Source: an uncultured Pseudomonadota bacterium
GTDB taxonomy: Bacteria; Pseudomonadota; Gammaproteobacteria; Burkholderiales; SG8-39
Direction: 5' to 3'
Assembly (NCBI GenBank): GCA_903909415.1
Contig: CAIVVS010000043.1
Location: 1 to 8,835, forward strand
Length of the DNA: 8,835 nt
In this document: one piece after another, positions 1 to 6,195 of the stretch
Numbering within the stretch: the first letter of the stretch is position 1
How the letters are laid out: each line of letters starts with the position of its first letter
Translations under genes and position numbers: made by a program
Notes under the pieces: model-generated
The model's input: only the letters and a program-made list of their open reading frames with translations
What the model was told of the DNA's origin: nothing
Databases searched by the model: none

Positions 1-76
1 CCCGGAGTTTCCGGGCGGCAGATGACCGCGGCATGACGACGCCGTGAAACGCGCATGACAGCGACGCCCCGGACGC
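1..76. other. Left-edge non-coding stretch with a short perfect inverted repeat
   Basis: No complete gene fits in these 76 bases, which lie downstream of the minus-strand EamA gene. Positions 1-6 (CCCGGA) and 10-15 (TCCGGG) form a perfect 6-bp stem around a 3-base loop. On the minus strand this would be a hairpin about 60 bases after the EamA stop codon. It could be the stem of a terminator for the fbp-EamA transcript, but any T-tract would lie outside the window. GCATGAC occurs twice (31-37 and 53-59). All plus-strand frames hit a stop early, so the first bases could be the tail of an upstream plus-strand gene, which cannot be decided here. Confidence 0.25.
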
Positions 77-982
77 CTAGCCCCGGTCGCGACCGCGCCA
101 CGTGACCAGGGTGATGCCGGCCAGCACCAGCGCCACCGCGGCGACGAAGGTCGCGCTCAGGCGCTCGCCCAGGAACACCACGCCGAACAGCACCCCGAAC
201 AGCGGCGACAGGAAGGTGTAGGCCGACATGCGCGACGCGTAATAGCGCGTGAGCAGCCAGAACCACACGAGGAAGCTGGCGAAGGCCACCACCACGCCCT
301 GGAACACCAGGCTGGCCACCGCGGTGGCGGACCAGCGCACGACGCCGGGCTCGCCGATCGCCACCGAGATGACGGGTAGCAGCAGCGCGGACACGGCGAG
401 CTGGTAGAACAGGCACTTGGTGCCGGTGACCGCAGACAGCTTCGTCGCGCGTATCCACACCGTGGTCGCGCCCCACAGGAAGGCGGCGATGAGGCCGAAC
501 GCGTCGCCCAGCAGCGACACCCGGTCGGCGCCGAAAAAGCCCTCGGAAAACGCGACGAACACCCCGGCGAACGCCAGCAGCACGCCGGCCCACTGGCGCG
601 GACCGATGTGCTCGCCGGGCACGAACAGCGCGAGGCCCATCACCACGAAGCAGGGCGCAAGGTTGACGAACACCACCATGCGCGAGGCGGCGGTCAGCGC
701 CAGGCCGCTGAACAGGAACGCGAACTCCGCGGCGAACAGCAGCCCCGCCCCCAGGCCGGCATACAGCGTGCCGTCGCGCCCGAACAGTTCGATCTTCTGC
801 CAGCGCGCCCAGGCCAGCAGCAGCACGGTGGACAGGATGGAGCGCAGCCCGCCCTGCATCACGCCGGAGATGTCCGGCAGCGCCCACTTCACCGTGACCT
901 GCTGGAAGCCCCACACCATGGTGAGCAGCACCATCATGGTGATGGCGCGGTCGTCCAGCGCGCGGCGCTGCGGATCGTTCAC
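77..982 (-). CDS. EamA/DMT-superfamily permease
   Basis: This 301-residue inner-membrane protein has the two-repeat EamA (formerly DUF6) architecture of the drug/metabolite transporter superfamily. About ten hydrophobic helices fall into two halves, roughly residues 14-146 and 156-296. Each half ends in a typical signature: a NLAP-containing helix at 104-120 followed by a GEHIGPRQW linker, and SAYTFLSPLFGVLFG followed by LGERLS at 253-276. The length is usual for the family. The start is GTG at 980-982; methionines 16 and 17 are possible later starts but would cut into the first helix. It begins 39 bp after the fbp stop on the same strand, so cotranscription with fbp is likely. The family exports or imports amino acids, sugars or other metabolites; the substrate cannot be predicted. 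There is only a weak Shine-Dalgarno-like GGGA upstream. Confidence 0.9.
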   Translation of the reverse strand: MNDPQRRALDDRAITMMVLLTMVWGFQQVTVKWALPDISGVMQGGLRSILSTVLLLAWARWQKIELFGRDGTLYAGLGAGLLFAAEFAFLFSGLALTAASRMVVFVNLAPCFVVMGLALFVPGEHIGPRQWAGVLLAFAGVFVAFSEGFFGADRVSLLGDAFGLIAAFLWGATTVWIRATKLSAVTGTKCLFYQLAVSALLLPVISVAIGEPGVVRWSATAVASLVFQGVVVAFASFLVWFWLLTRYYASRMSAYTFLSPLFGVLFGVVFLGERLSATFVAAVALVLAGITLVTWRGRDRG

Positions 983-1021
983 CGCGCGGTCCCGCGACGT
1001 CCCGCCAGGCTCACCTGCCGC

Positions 1022-2017
1022 TCATTTCGGGAAGTACGACGTGAGCCGCTCGACCTCGTTCTTCGAGCCCAGGATCACCCCGACGCGCTGGTGCAGCTCG
1101 CGCGGGGCCAGGTCCATGATCCGGCCGGTGCCGTTGGTCGAAGCGCCGCCGGCCTGCTCGACGATGAAGGACATGGGGTTGGCCTCGTACATCAGGCGCA
1201 GGCGCCCTTCCTTGTGCTTGGCGTCGGCCGGGTACATGAAGATGCCTCCGCGACACAGGATGCGGTAGACGTCGGCCACCATCGAGGCGACCCAGCGCAT
1301 GTTGAAGTCCTTGCCGCGCGCACCACCCTTGCCCGCCAGGCACTCGTCGATGTAGCGGGTCACCGGCTCGGGCCAGTTGCGCCGGTTGGACATGTTGATC
1401 GCGAACTCGGCGGTGTCCGCGGGAATGTGGATCCCGGGATTGGTCAGTATGAAGCTGCCCATCTCGCGGTCCAGCGTGAACGCGACCGTGCCGTTGCCCA
1501 CGGTGAGCACCAGCATCGTCTGCGGGCCGTACACCGCGAATCCGGCGGCCACCTGTTTCGTGCCCGGCTGGAGGAAGGCGGACTCGTCGGGCTGGTCCAC
1601 GCTGTCGGGTGCGCGCAGTACCGAGAAGATCGTGCCCACGGACACGTTCACGTCGATGTTGGACGAGCCGTCCAGCGGGTCCATCAGCAGCAGGAATCCC
1701 CCGCGCGGGATGTGGCCCGGCATCTGGTGCGGGTGCTCCATTTCCTCCGAGGCCATGGCCGCGAGGTGGCCGCCCCACTCGTTGGCCTCGATCAGGATCT
1801 CGTTGGAAATCACGTCCAGCTTCTTCTGCGCCTCGCCCTGCACGTTGTCGGTGCCGGCACCGCCGAGGATGCCGCCCAGCGCGCCCTTGGAGACAGCGTG
1901 GCTGATCGCCTTGCAGGACCGGGCGACCACCTCGATCAGCAGGCGCAGGTCGGCCGTGACCGTGCCGTGGTTGCGCTGCTGTTCGACCAGGTACTGGGTG
2001 AGGGTGACGCGCTTCAT
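1022..2017 (-). CDS. fbp: Class 1 fructose-1,6-bisphosphatase
   Basis: This is a full-length 331-residue cytoplasmic enzyme that hydrolyses fructose 1,6-bisphosphate to fructose 6-phosphate in gluconeogenesis, and in the Calvin cycle where that pathway exists. The class 1 metal site is intact: D68 in KLDVISN, E91/E92 in SEEME, and the DPLDGSSN motif at 113-120. Substrate-site features include NMSN at 208-211, YR at 251-252, FMYPAD at 260-265 and LMYEANP at 275-281. The ATG start at 2015-2017 is supported by a strong GGAGGA Shine-Dalgarno sequence six bases upstream of the codon. No cbb (Calvin-cycle) gene is nearby, so a gluconeogenic role is the default. It is divergent from the first Bug gene, and the EamA permease gene follows on the same strand. 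Confidence 0.97.
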   Translation of the reverse strand: MKRVTLTQYLVEQQRNHGTVTADLRLLIEVVARSCKAISHAVSKGALGGILGGAGTDNVQGEAQKKLDVISNEILIEANEWGGHLAAMASEEMEHPHQMPGHIPRGGFLLLMDPLDGSSNIDVNVSVGTIFSVLRAPDSVDQPDESAFLQPGTKQVAAGFAVYGPQTMLVLTVGNGTVAFTLDREMGSFILTNPGIHIPADTAEFAINMSNRRNWPEPVTRYIDECLAGKGGARGKDFNMRWVASMVADVYRILCRGGIFMYPADAKHKEGRLRLMYEANPMSFIVEQAGGASTNGTGRIMDLAPRELHQRVGVILGSKNEVERLTSYFPK

Positions 2018-2022
2018 GGACT

Positions 2023-2028
2023 TCCTCC
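2023..2028 (-). promoter_or_regulatory. Strong ribosome-binding site of fbp
   Basis: Read on the minus strand the bases are GGAGGA, within GGGAGGAAG, with five bases between the hexamer and the ATG at 2015-2017. It is the best Shine-Dalgarno match in the window and fixes the fbp start. Confidence 0.75.
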
Positions 2029-2038
2029 CGGGGCGCCG

Positions 2039-2054
2039 CCGGCCTGCCGGCCGG
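2039..2054 (-). other. GC-only hairpin in the fbp leader
   Basis: CCGGCC (2039-2044) and GGCCGG (2049-2054) form a perfect 6-bp stem with a 4-base loop. In the fbp mRNA it would sit about ten bases upstream of the Shine-Dalgarno sequence. It could stabilise the 5' end or affect ribosome access. Read on the plus strand it is followed by CTTTCTT and resembles a terminator, but there is no plus-strand gene before it. Confidence 0.3.
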
Positions 2055-2093
2055 GGCTTTCTTGTACGGATGTGGACGTGCGGACCGGCGAAA

Positions 2094-2111
2094 CCGCGAT
2101 TATCCGCGATT
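2094..2111. repeat. Direct repeat CCGCGATT, 10-bp period
   Basis: CCGCGATT occurs at 2094-2101 and again at 2104-2111, so corresponding bases are one helical turn apart. The pair overlaps the candidate -10 element of fbp and lies in the divergent promoter region, as expected for an operator. No matching regulator is in the window, and a chance repeat in GC-rich DNA is possible. Confidence 0.35.
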
Positions 2112-2128
2112 CAACGCAGGTGCAACAA
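2099..2128 (-). promoter_or_regulatory. Candidate fbp promoter
   Basis: On the minus strand GATAAT (plus 2099-2104) matches the sigma-70 -10 consensus at five of six bases. A -35-like TTGTTG (plus 2123-2128) lies 18 bases away, or TTGCAC (plus 2120-2125) at 15 bases. Transcription would begin about 75-80 bases before the fbp ATG. The -35 is weak, so this is a proposal from spacing and consensus only. Confidence 0.4.
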
Positions 2129-2148
2129 CGCGGCGTTTGACCGGGGAC

Positions 2149-2154
2149 TACAAT
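2149..2154 (+). promoter_or_regulatory. Candidate -10 element for the first Bug gene
   Basis: TACAAT matches the -10 consensus TATAAT at five of six bases and lies about 38 bases before the ATG at 2192. No convincing -35 hexamer is found at 16-18 bases, so it would need an activator or be a false match. Confidence 0.25.
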
Positions 2155-2172
2155 TCCGCGCAACCACCCACA

Positions 2173-2186
2173 CCCCCCCCCGGGAG
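2173..2186 (+). promoter_or_regulatory. Nine-C tract abutting the ribosome-binding site of the first Bug gene
   Basis: Nine consecutive C residues (2173-2181) run directly into the Shine-Dalgarno sequence GGGAG (2182-2186), which is five bases before the ATG. The C-tract can pair with the G-run of the ribosome-binding site, and homopolymers of this kind are prone to length change. Confidence 0.5.
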
Positions 2187-2191
2187 CATCC

Positions 2192-3193
2192 ATGGACGCC
2201 TGCACGCCAACACCGACCACGCGACTTGCCGCGAGCCTTGCAACGCTGGCGGGATTGACGATGGGCCTGGCCTGCGCCCCGGGCGCATTCGCGCAGGACT
2301 ACCCTTCCCGCCCGGTGCGCCTGGTCTCGCCGTTCCCGGCGTCCGGCCCGCTGGACGTGCTGGCGCGCATCTACGCGCAGAGGTTGTCGGAGAACTGGGG
2401 CGGCAAGCCGGTGGTGGTGGAGAACCGCGTCGGCGCCACCGGCACGATCGGCACCGACTCGGTGGCCAAGTCCGCACCCGATGGCTACACGCTGCTGTTC
2501 ACCGTGGACCTGCCCATCGTGATGGCGCCGGCCCTCGTGCCGGTGCCCTACGACGTGAGGAAGGACCTCGCGCCCGTCGCGGCCGTGGCCGACGGCATGA
2601 ACATGCTGGTGGTGCATCCTTCGACCGGCGTGAAGACGCTGTCCGAACTCGTGGCCGCCGCGAAGGCCAGGCCCGGCACGCTCACCTTCTCCTCGGCCGG
2701 CAATGCCTCGCCCGGCCACATGTGCGCCGAGATGATCAAGACGGCCGCGGGCGTCGCGATGACCCACGTGCCCTACAAGGGCGCCGCGCCCGCGATGACG
2801 GCGGTGCTCGCGGGCGAGGTCAGCATGTTCTGCGGGCCCATCCCGCAGAGCCTGCCGCACGTGCGGGCGGGCAAGGTGCTCGCGCTCGGCACCACCGGAG
2901 CCAAGCCCTCGCCGCTGACGCCCGAGGTGCGCCCGCTGTCGGCAACCTTCCCCGACGTGGTGTTGTCCAACTGGTACGCGATGTTCGCTCCGGCGCGCAC
3001 GCCGTCCGCGGTGCTCGCCACGCTGCAGGCGGCCGTCCGGCGGGTGCAAGAGGACCCCACCCTGGCCAGGCGCCTGGAGGAAAGCGGCCTGGATCCGCTC
3101 TGGCTGGGCCCGGCGGAGCTTGCGGGCGCGGTGGACCGCGACCTCGCGCGCTGGACCCGGGTGGTGAAGGCCACCGGCGTGAAGGCCGACTGA
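2192..3193 (+). CDS. Bug-family periplasmic substrate-binding protein (TctC-like), first copy
   Basis: This 333-residue secreted receptor belongs to the Bug/TctC family of tripartite tricarboxylate transport systems, which bind small carboxylated ligands in the periplasm. A Sec signal peptide spans about residues 1-34, with probable cleavage after AFA before QDYPSRPV. Family marks are the PSRPVRLV first strand (38-45), the ligand loop ending in D55, the GYTLLF segment near 98-103, SSAGNASPGH (167-176) with HVPYKG (192-197), and the terminal VVKATGVKAD. The pocket loop at 50-55 reads ASGPLD, whereas the common family form is close to AGGxxD, which may shift ligand choice. No TctA/TctB membrane genes are in the window, so it is an orphan receptor here or uses permeases encoded elsewhere. 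The aminotransferase gene follows 112 bp downstream. Confidence 0.93.
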   Translation: MDACTPTPTTRLAASLATLAGLTMGLACAPGAFAQDYPSRPVRLVSPFPASGPLDVLARIYAQRLSENWGGKPVVVENRVGATGTIGTDSVAKSAPDGYTLLFTVDLPIVMAPALVPVPYDVRKDLAPVAAVADGMNMLVVHPSTGVKTLSELVAAAKARPGTLTFSSAGNASPGHMCAEMIKTAAGVAMTHVPYKGAAPAMTAVLAGEVSMFCGPIPQSLPHVRAGKVLALGTTGAKPSPLTPEVRPLSATFPDVVLSNWYAMFAPARTPSAVLATLQAAVRRVQEDPTLARRLEESGLDPLWLGPAELAGAVDRDLARWTRVVKATGVKAD

Positions 3194-3209
3194 CCGGACT
3201 GATCCCGGC

Positions 3210-3237
3210 CTGACGGCGTTGCGCCGCGGCGTAGAAT
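3210..3237 (+). promoter_or_regulatory. Candidate promoter for the aminotransferase
   Basis: CTGACG (3210-3215) matches TTGACA at four positions. A 16-base spacer leads to TAGAAT (3232-3237), five of six to the -10 consensus. The -10 is flanked by CGGCG and CGCCG (3227-3231 and 3238-3242), an inverted repeat centred on it. Transcription would start near 3244, about 60 bases before the ATG. The promoter could drive the aminotransferase, sulfatase and second Bug gene separately from the first Bug gene. Confidence 0.45.
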
Positions 3238-3247
3238 CGCCGGCTTC

Positions 3248-3271
3248 GCGGGGCGCCTCTGCGCGCCCCGC
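3248..3271 (+). other. Perfect 9-bp GC hairpin in the aminotransferase leader
   Basis: GCGGGGCGC (3248-3256) and GCGCCCCGC (3263-3271) are exactly complementary around the 6-base loop CTCTGC. The stem is all G-C and is the longest perfect inverted repeat I found in the window. It lies 54 bases after the first Bug stop and right after the expected start point of the candidate promoter. It could be a partial terminator for the upstream gene, a 5' stabiliser or an operator. No T-tract follows, so it is not a standard intrinsic terminator. Confidence 0.45.
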
Positions 3272-3305
3272 CGTTCCACGACCCCGACACAAGGCAGCAA
3301 CCGCA

Positions 3306-4550
3306 ATGACCTCCACCGCCGCCAACCCGCTGTTCGACGAACTCAATCCCCTGCCGCGCCTTCTGATGGGGCCGGGGCCGATCAACGCCGACCCGCGCGT
3401 GCTGCGCGCGATGTCGGCGCAGCTGCTGGGCCAGTTCGACCCGCAGTTCCGCCAGTACATGCGCGAGACCATGGTGCTGTACCGGCGGCTGTTCGAAACC
3501 ACCAACGAGTGGACCATGATCGTGGACGGCACCGCGCGCTCGGCGATCGAGGCGGTCATGGCCTCCATCATCGAGCCCGGCGATCGCGTGCTGGTCGCGA
3601 GCTTCGGGCGCTTCGGCCAGCTGAAGACCGAGATCGCGCGCCGCATCGGCGCTGAGGTCACCGTGGTCGAGGCGCCGTGGGGCACGGTGTTCGCACCGGA
3701 ACAGATCGAGGCCGCGATCAAGAAGCACAGCCCCAAGCTGCTGGCGCTGTGCCAGGGCGACACCTCCACCACCATGCTGCAGCCGCTGGCCGACATCGGC
3801 CCGCTGTGCCGCCGCCTTGGCGTGTTCCTGCAGGTGGATGCGACCGCATCGATCTGCGGCACGCCGCTGCCGGTGGACGCCTGGCAGATCGACGCGGTGA
3901 CCGCGGGCCTGCAGAAGTGCCTCGCCGGCCCGTCGGGCGCCGCGCCGGTGACCATGGGCAAGGCCTTCGCCGAGGCCATCTACCGCCGCCGCCACATCGA
4001 GGAAGGCCTGCAGCCGGCGGACTACCAGCCGGGCCCGGGCCGCCGCATCCTGTCGAACTACTTCGACATGGCCATGGTGATGGACTACTGGTCGGACAAG
4101 GCGTTGAACCACCACACCGAAGCGACCTCCATGCTGTACGCCTCGCGCGAATGCGCGCGCGTGTTCCTCGGCGAGGGACATGCCTCGGTGTACGCGCGCC
4201 ACGCCGCGGCCAGCCGCGCCATTGTCGCCGGACTGGAGGCGATGAACCTGCAGGTCTACGGCGACAAGGCCAACAAGATGCCCAACGTCACCGGCGTGCA
4301 CATCCCGGCGGGCGTGTCCGGCGACCGCGTGCGCTCGGCGATGCTGGAGGACTTCGGCATCGAGATCGGCACCTCCTTCGGCCCGCTGCACGGCAAGGTC
4401 TGGCGCATCGGCGCGATGGGCTACAACGCGCGCAAGGACGCGGTGCTGACCACCATCGCCGCGCTGGAGGCGGTGCTGGCGGCCGAGGGCCACCGCGCCA
4501 CGCGCGGCGCCGGCATCGACGCGGCGCGCGCCGCCTACCGGGCCGCCTGA
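3306..4550 (+). CDS. PLP-dependent aminotransferase, (S)-ureidoglycine-glyoxylate / alanine-glyoxylate type (PucG-like)
   Basis: This 414-residue, fold-type I PLP enzyme of class V (AGXT family) is cytoplasmic. The PLP lysine is K204 in LQKCLAGPSG, the cofactor aspartate is D178 in QVDATAS, and the substrate-carboxylate arginine is probably R367 in WRIGAMGY. The N-terminal GPGP is at 22-25. Stretches at 42-46 (GQFDP), 74-78 (DGTAR), 125-129 (WGTVF), 250-254 (SNYFD) and 268-274 (NHHTEAT) closely resemble what I recall of Bacillus PucG, which transfers the amino group of ureidoglycine to glyoxylate in purine breakdown. That points to this subgroup rather than plain alanine- or serine-glyoxylate enzymes. 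No other purine-catabolic gene is here, so the substrate is uncertain. An in-frame TTG at 3219 would add 29 residues with no family match; ATG at 3306 starts the conserved N-terminus and has a weak AAGG 11 bases upstream. The sulfatase follows after 43 bp. Confidence 0.9.
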   Translation: MTSTAANPLFDELNPLPRLLMGPGPINADPRVLRAMSAQLLGQFDPQFRQYMRETMVLYRRLFETTNEWTMIVDGTARSAIEAVMASIIEPGDRVLVASFGRFGQLKTEIARRIGAEVTVVEAPWGTVFAPEQIEAAIKKHSPKLLALCQGDTSTTMLQPLADIGPLCRRLGVFLQVDATASICGTPLPVDAWQIDAVTAGLQKCLAGPSGAAPVTMGKAFAEAIYRRRHIEEGLQPADYQPGPGRRILSNYFDMAMVMDYWSDKALNHHTEATSMLYASRECARVFLGEGHASVYARHAAASRAIVAGLEAMNLQVYGDKANKMPNVTGVHIPAGVSGDRVRSAMLEDFGIEIGTSFGPLHGKVWRIGAMGYNARKDAVLTTIAALEAVLAAEGHRATRGAGIDAARAAYRAA

Positions 4551-4593
4551 CCCGGCGGGCCGGCAACACCAACCCAACCGCGAGCGCACCAGA

Positions 4594-6195
4594 ATGGCCA
4601 AGCAGCCGAACTTCCTTTTCTTCATCACCGACCAGCACCGCGCCGACCACCTGGGCTGCTACGGCAACCCCATCGTGCGCACCCCGGTCCTGGACGCGCT
4701 CTCGAAGCGCGGCTGGACCAGCGACGAGTTCCACGTCGCCACGCCGATCTGCATGCCCAACCGCGCCTCGCTGATGACCGGGCGCATGCCCTCGCGCCAC
4801 GGCGTGCGCCACAACGGCATCGAGCTGTCTCTGGACGAGACCGTGCTGCCGGAGGTGCTGCGCCAGGCCGGTTACGCCACCGCGCACGTGGGCAAGTCGC
4901 ACCTGCAGAACATCGAGGTCAAGCCACCGCAGATTCCCAAACCCGGCGAGCCGAAGCTCGCGCGCCAGGCGCGCCGCGAGGGACCGGGCCTGCACGGACA
5001 GGAAGTCTGGAAGCGCTGGGAAGACCAGCCGGAGTTCGACATCACGACGCCGTTCTACGGCTTCGAGTCGGTGGACCTGTGCATCCACCACGCCGACGAG
5101 GAATTCGGCCACTGGCGCCGCTGGCTGCGCAGCCAGGTGAAGGATGCGGACAAGCTGGTCGGCCCGGAGAACGCCATCCCCACGCCGGAGATCGAACTCG
5201 CCAGGTGCCGCCAGGCCTGGCGCACGCGCGTGCCCGAGGAGCTCTACCCGACCAGCTGGATCGCCGACCGCGCCATCGCGCGCCTGCGCGAGGCCAAGTC
5301 AGGCGGCAAGCCCTTTTTCATGCACTGCTCCTTCCCCGACCCGCACCATCCCTACACGCCCCCGGGCAAGTACTGGGACATGTACCGCCCGGAGGACGTG
5401 CCGGCGCCGGCGTCCTACCACGCGAAGCACGTGAACCTGCCGCCGCACATCCGCCACCTGTACGGCGAGCGCGAGTCCGGCAAGGCGCTGAAGAACACCC
5501 AGGCGATCTTCGCCTGCAGCGAGCGCGAGGCCCGCGAGGCGATCGCGCTGAACTACGGTTCGATCAGCCTGATCGACCATTCCATCGGCCGGGTGCTGGC
5601 CGAGCTGGATGCGCTGGGCCTGGCCGAGGACACCATCGTCGTGTTCACCGCCGACCACGCCGATTTCATGGGCGACCACCAGCTGCTGCTCAAGGGACCG
5701 ATCCACTACCGCGGCCTGACGCGCGTGCCTTTCATCTGGGCCGACCCGGCAGGCGCCGGGACCACGGCCGAGGGGGCGAAGGGGACGCGCTCCGCCGCGT
5801 TCGCGCAGACCATCGACATCTCCGCCACCATCCTGGCGCGCGCCGGCGTCGAAGCCTGGAACGGCCTGCAAGGCCGCTCGCTGCTGCCCTTGATGGACGG
5901 CAGCAAGGCCGCGGTGCGCGAATCCATGGTGATCGAGGAGGAAGGCCAGCGCTTCTACATGGGCTTCCCGGACCGGGTGCGCGCGCGCACGCTGCTGCAC
6001 GGTACGGCGCGTGTCACCCTCTATGACGGCGTGGCCTGGGGCGAACTCTACGACCGCGCCAGCGACCCGGACGAATGCCACAACCTCTGGGACGAACCCG
6101 GCTCGAAGGCGCTGCGCGCGGAGATGACCGAGCGCCTGGCGCGCGCGATGGTCGAGCTGTCCGAGACCAGCCCCTACCCGACGGCCATCGCATGA
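4594..6195 (+). CDS. Cytoplasmic formylglycine-type sulfatase-superfamily hydrolase
   Basis: This 533-residue enzyme of the alkaline-phosphatase/sulfatase superfamily should hydrolyse a sulfate ester, or possibly a phosphonate or phosphate monoester. Metal ligands are D13/Q14 in ITDQHRADHLG and D354/H355 in FTADHADFMGDH. The modified cysteine is C53 in CMPNR (C-x-P-x-R), followed by ASLMTGR. GKSH (K101, H103), PDPHHPY (248-254) and K367 complete the expected active-site set, and the ELYD...DPDE...NLW tail is typical of sulfatases. The fourth motif residue is N, where S, A or T is usual. C53 would need conversion to formylglycine by an enzyme encoded elsewhere. There is no signal peptide, so it acts in the cytoplasm on an imported compound, like choline sulfatase and phosphonate monoester hydrolases. 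It overlaps the second Bug gene by four bases. The ribosome-binding site is weak, so translation may depend on the upstream gene. Confidence 0.92.
   Translation: MAKQPNFLFFITDQHRADHLGCYGNPIVRTPVLDALSKRGWTSDEFHVATPICMPNRASLMTGRMPSRHGVRHNGIELSLDETVLPEVLRQAGYATAHVGKSHLQNIEVKPPQIPKPGEPKLARQARREGPGLHGQEVWKRWEDQPEFDITTPFYGFESVDLCIHHADEEFGHWRRWLRSQVKDADKLVGPENAIPTPEIELARCRQAWRTRVPEELYPTSWIADRAIARLREAKSGGKPFFMHCSFPDPHHPYTPPGKYWDMYRPEDVPAPASYHAKHVNLPPHIRHLYGERESGKALKNTQAIFACSEREAREAIALNYGSISLIDHSIGRVLAELDALGLAEDTIVVFTADHADFMGDHQLLLKGPIHYRGLTRVPFIWADPAGAGTTAEGAKGTRSAAFAQTIDISATILARAGVEAWNGLQGRSLLPLMDGSKAAVRESMVIEEEGQRFYMGFPDRVRARTLLHGTARVTLYDGVAWGELYDRASDPDECHNLWDEPGSKALRAEMTERLARAMVELSETSPYPTAIA
6192..6195 (+). 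promoter_or_regulatory. ATGA stop-start overlap (translational coupling)
   Basis: The ATG of the second Bug gene (6192-6194) overlaps the TGA of the sulfatase (6193-6195). No good Shine-Dalgarno sequence precedes it, so ribosomes ending the sulfatase probably restart here. This is the strongest evidence that the two genes share a transcript. Confidence 0.8.

Noticed and set aside
2039..2061. Possible plus-strand intrinsic terminator (GC stem followed by CTTTCTT)
   Set aside because: No plus-strand gene lies upstream of it, and the T-run is interrupted. It is better read as a hairpin in the fbp leader on the other strand.
608..2140. A 510-codon plus-strand open frame across EamA and fbp
   Set aside because: It lies opposite two well-recognised minus-strand genes, and its translation is rich in H, R, G, A and Q with no family motif. 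It is the usual antisense artefact of GC-rich coding DNA.
2111..3979. A 622-codon minus-strand open frame opposite the first Bug gene and the aminotransferase
   Set aside because: It runs through the intergenic gap and antisense to two genes with clear catalytic or ligand motifs. It shows no domain and has low-complexity composition.
2820..4628. A 602-codon minus-strand open frame antisense to the aminotransferase
   Set aside because: The sense strand carries a complete PLP enzyme with an intact lysine motif. The antisense translation is arginine-, histidine- and glycine-rich without recognisable structure.
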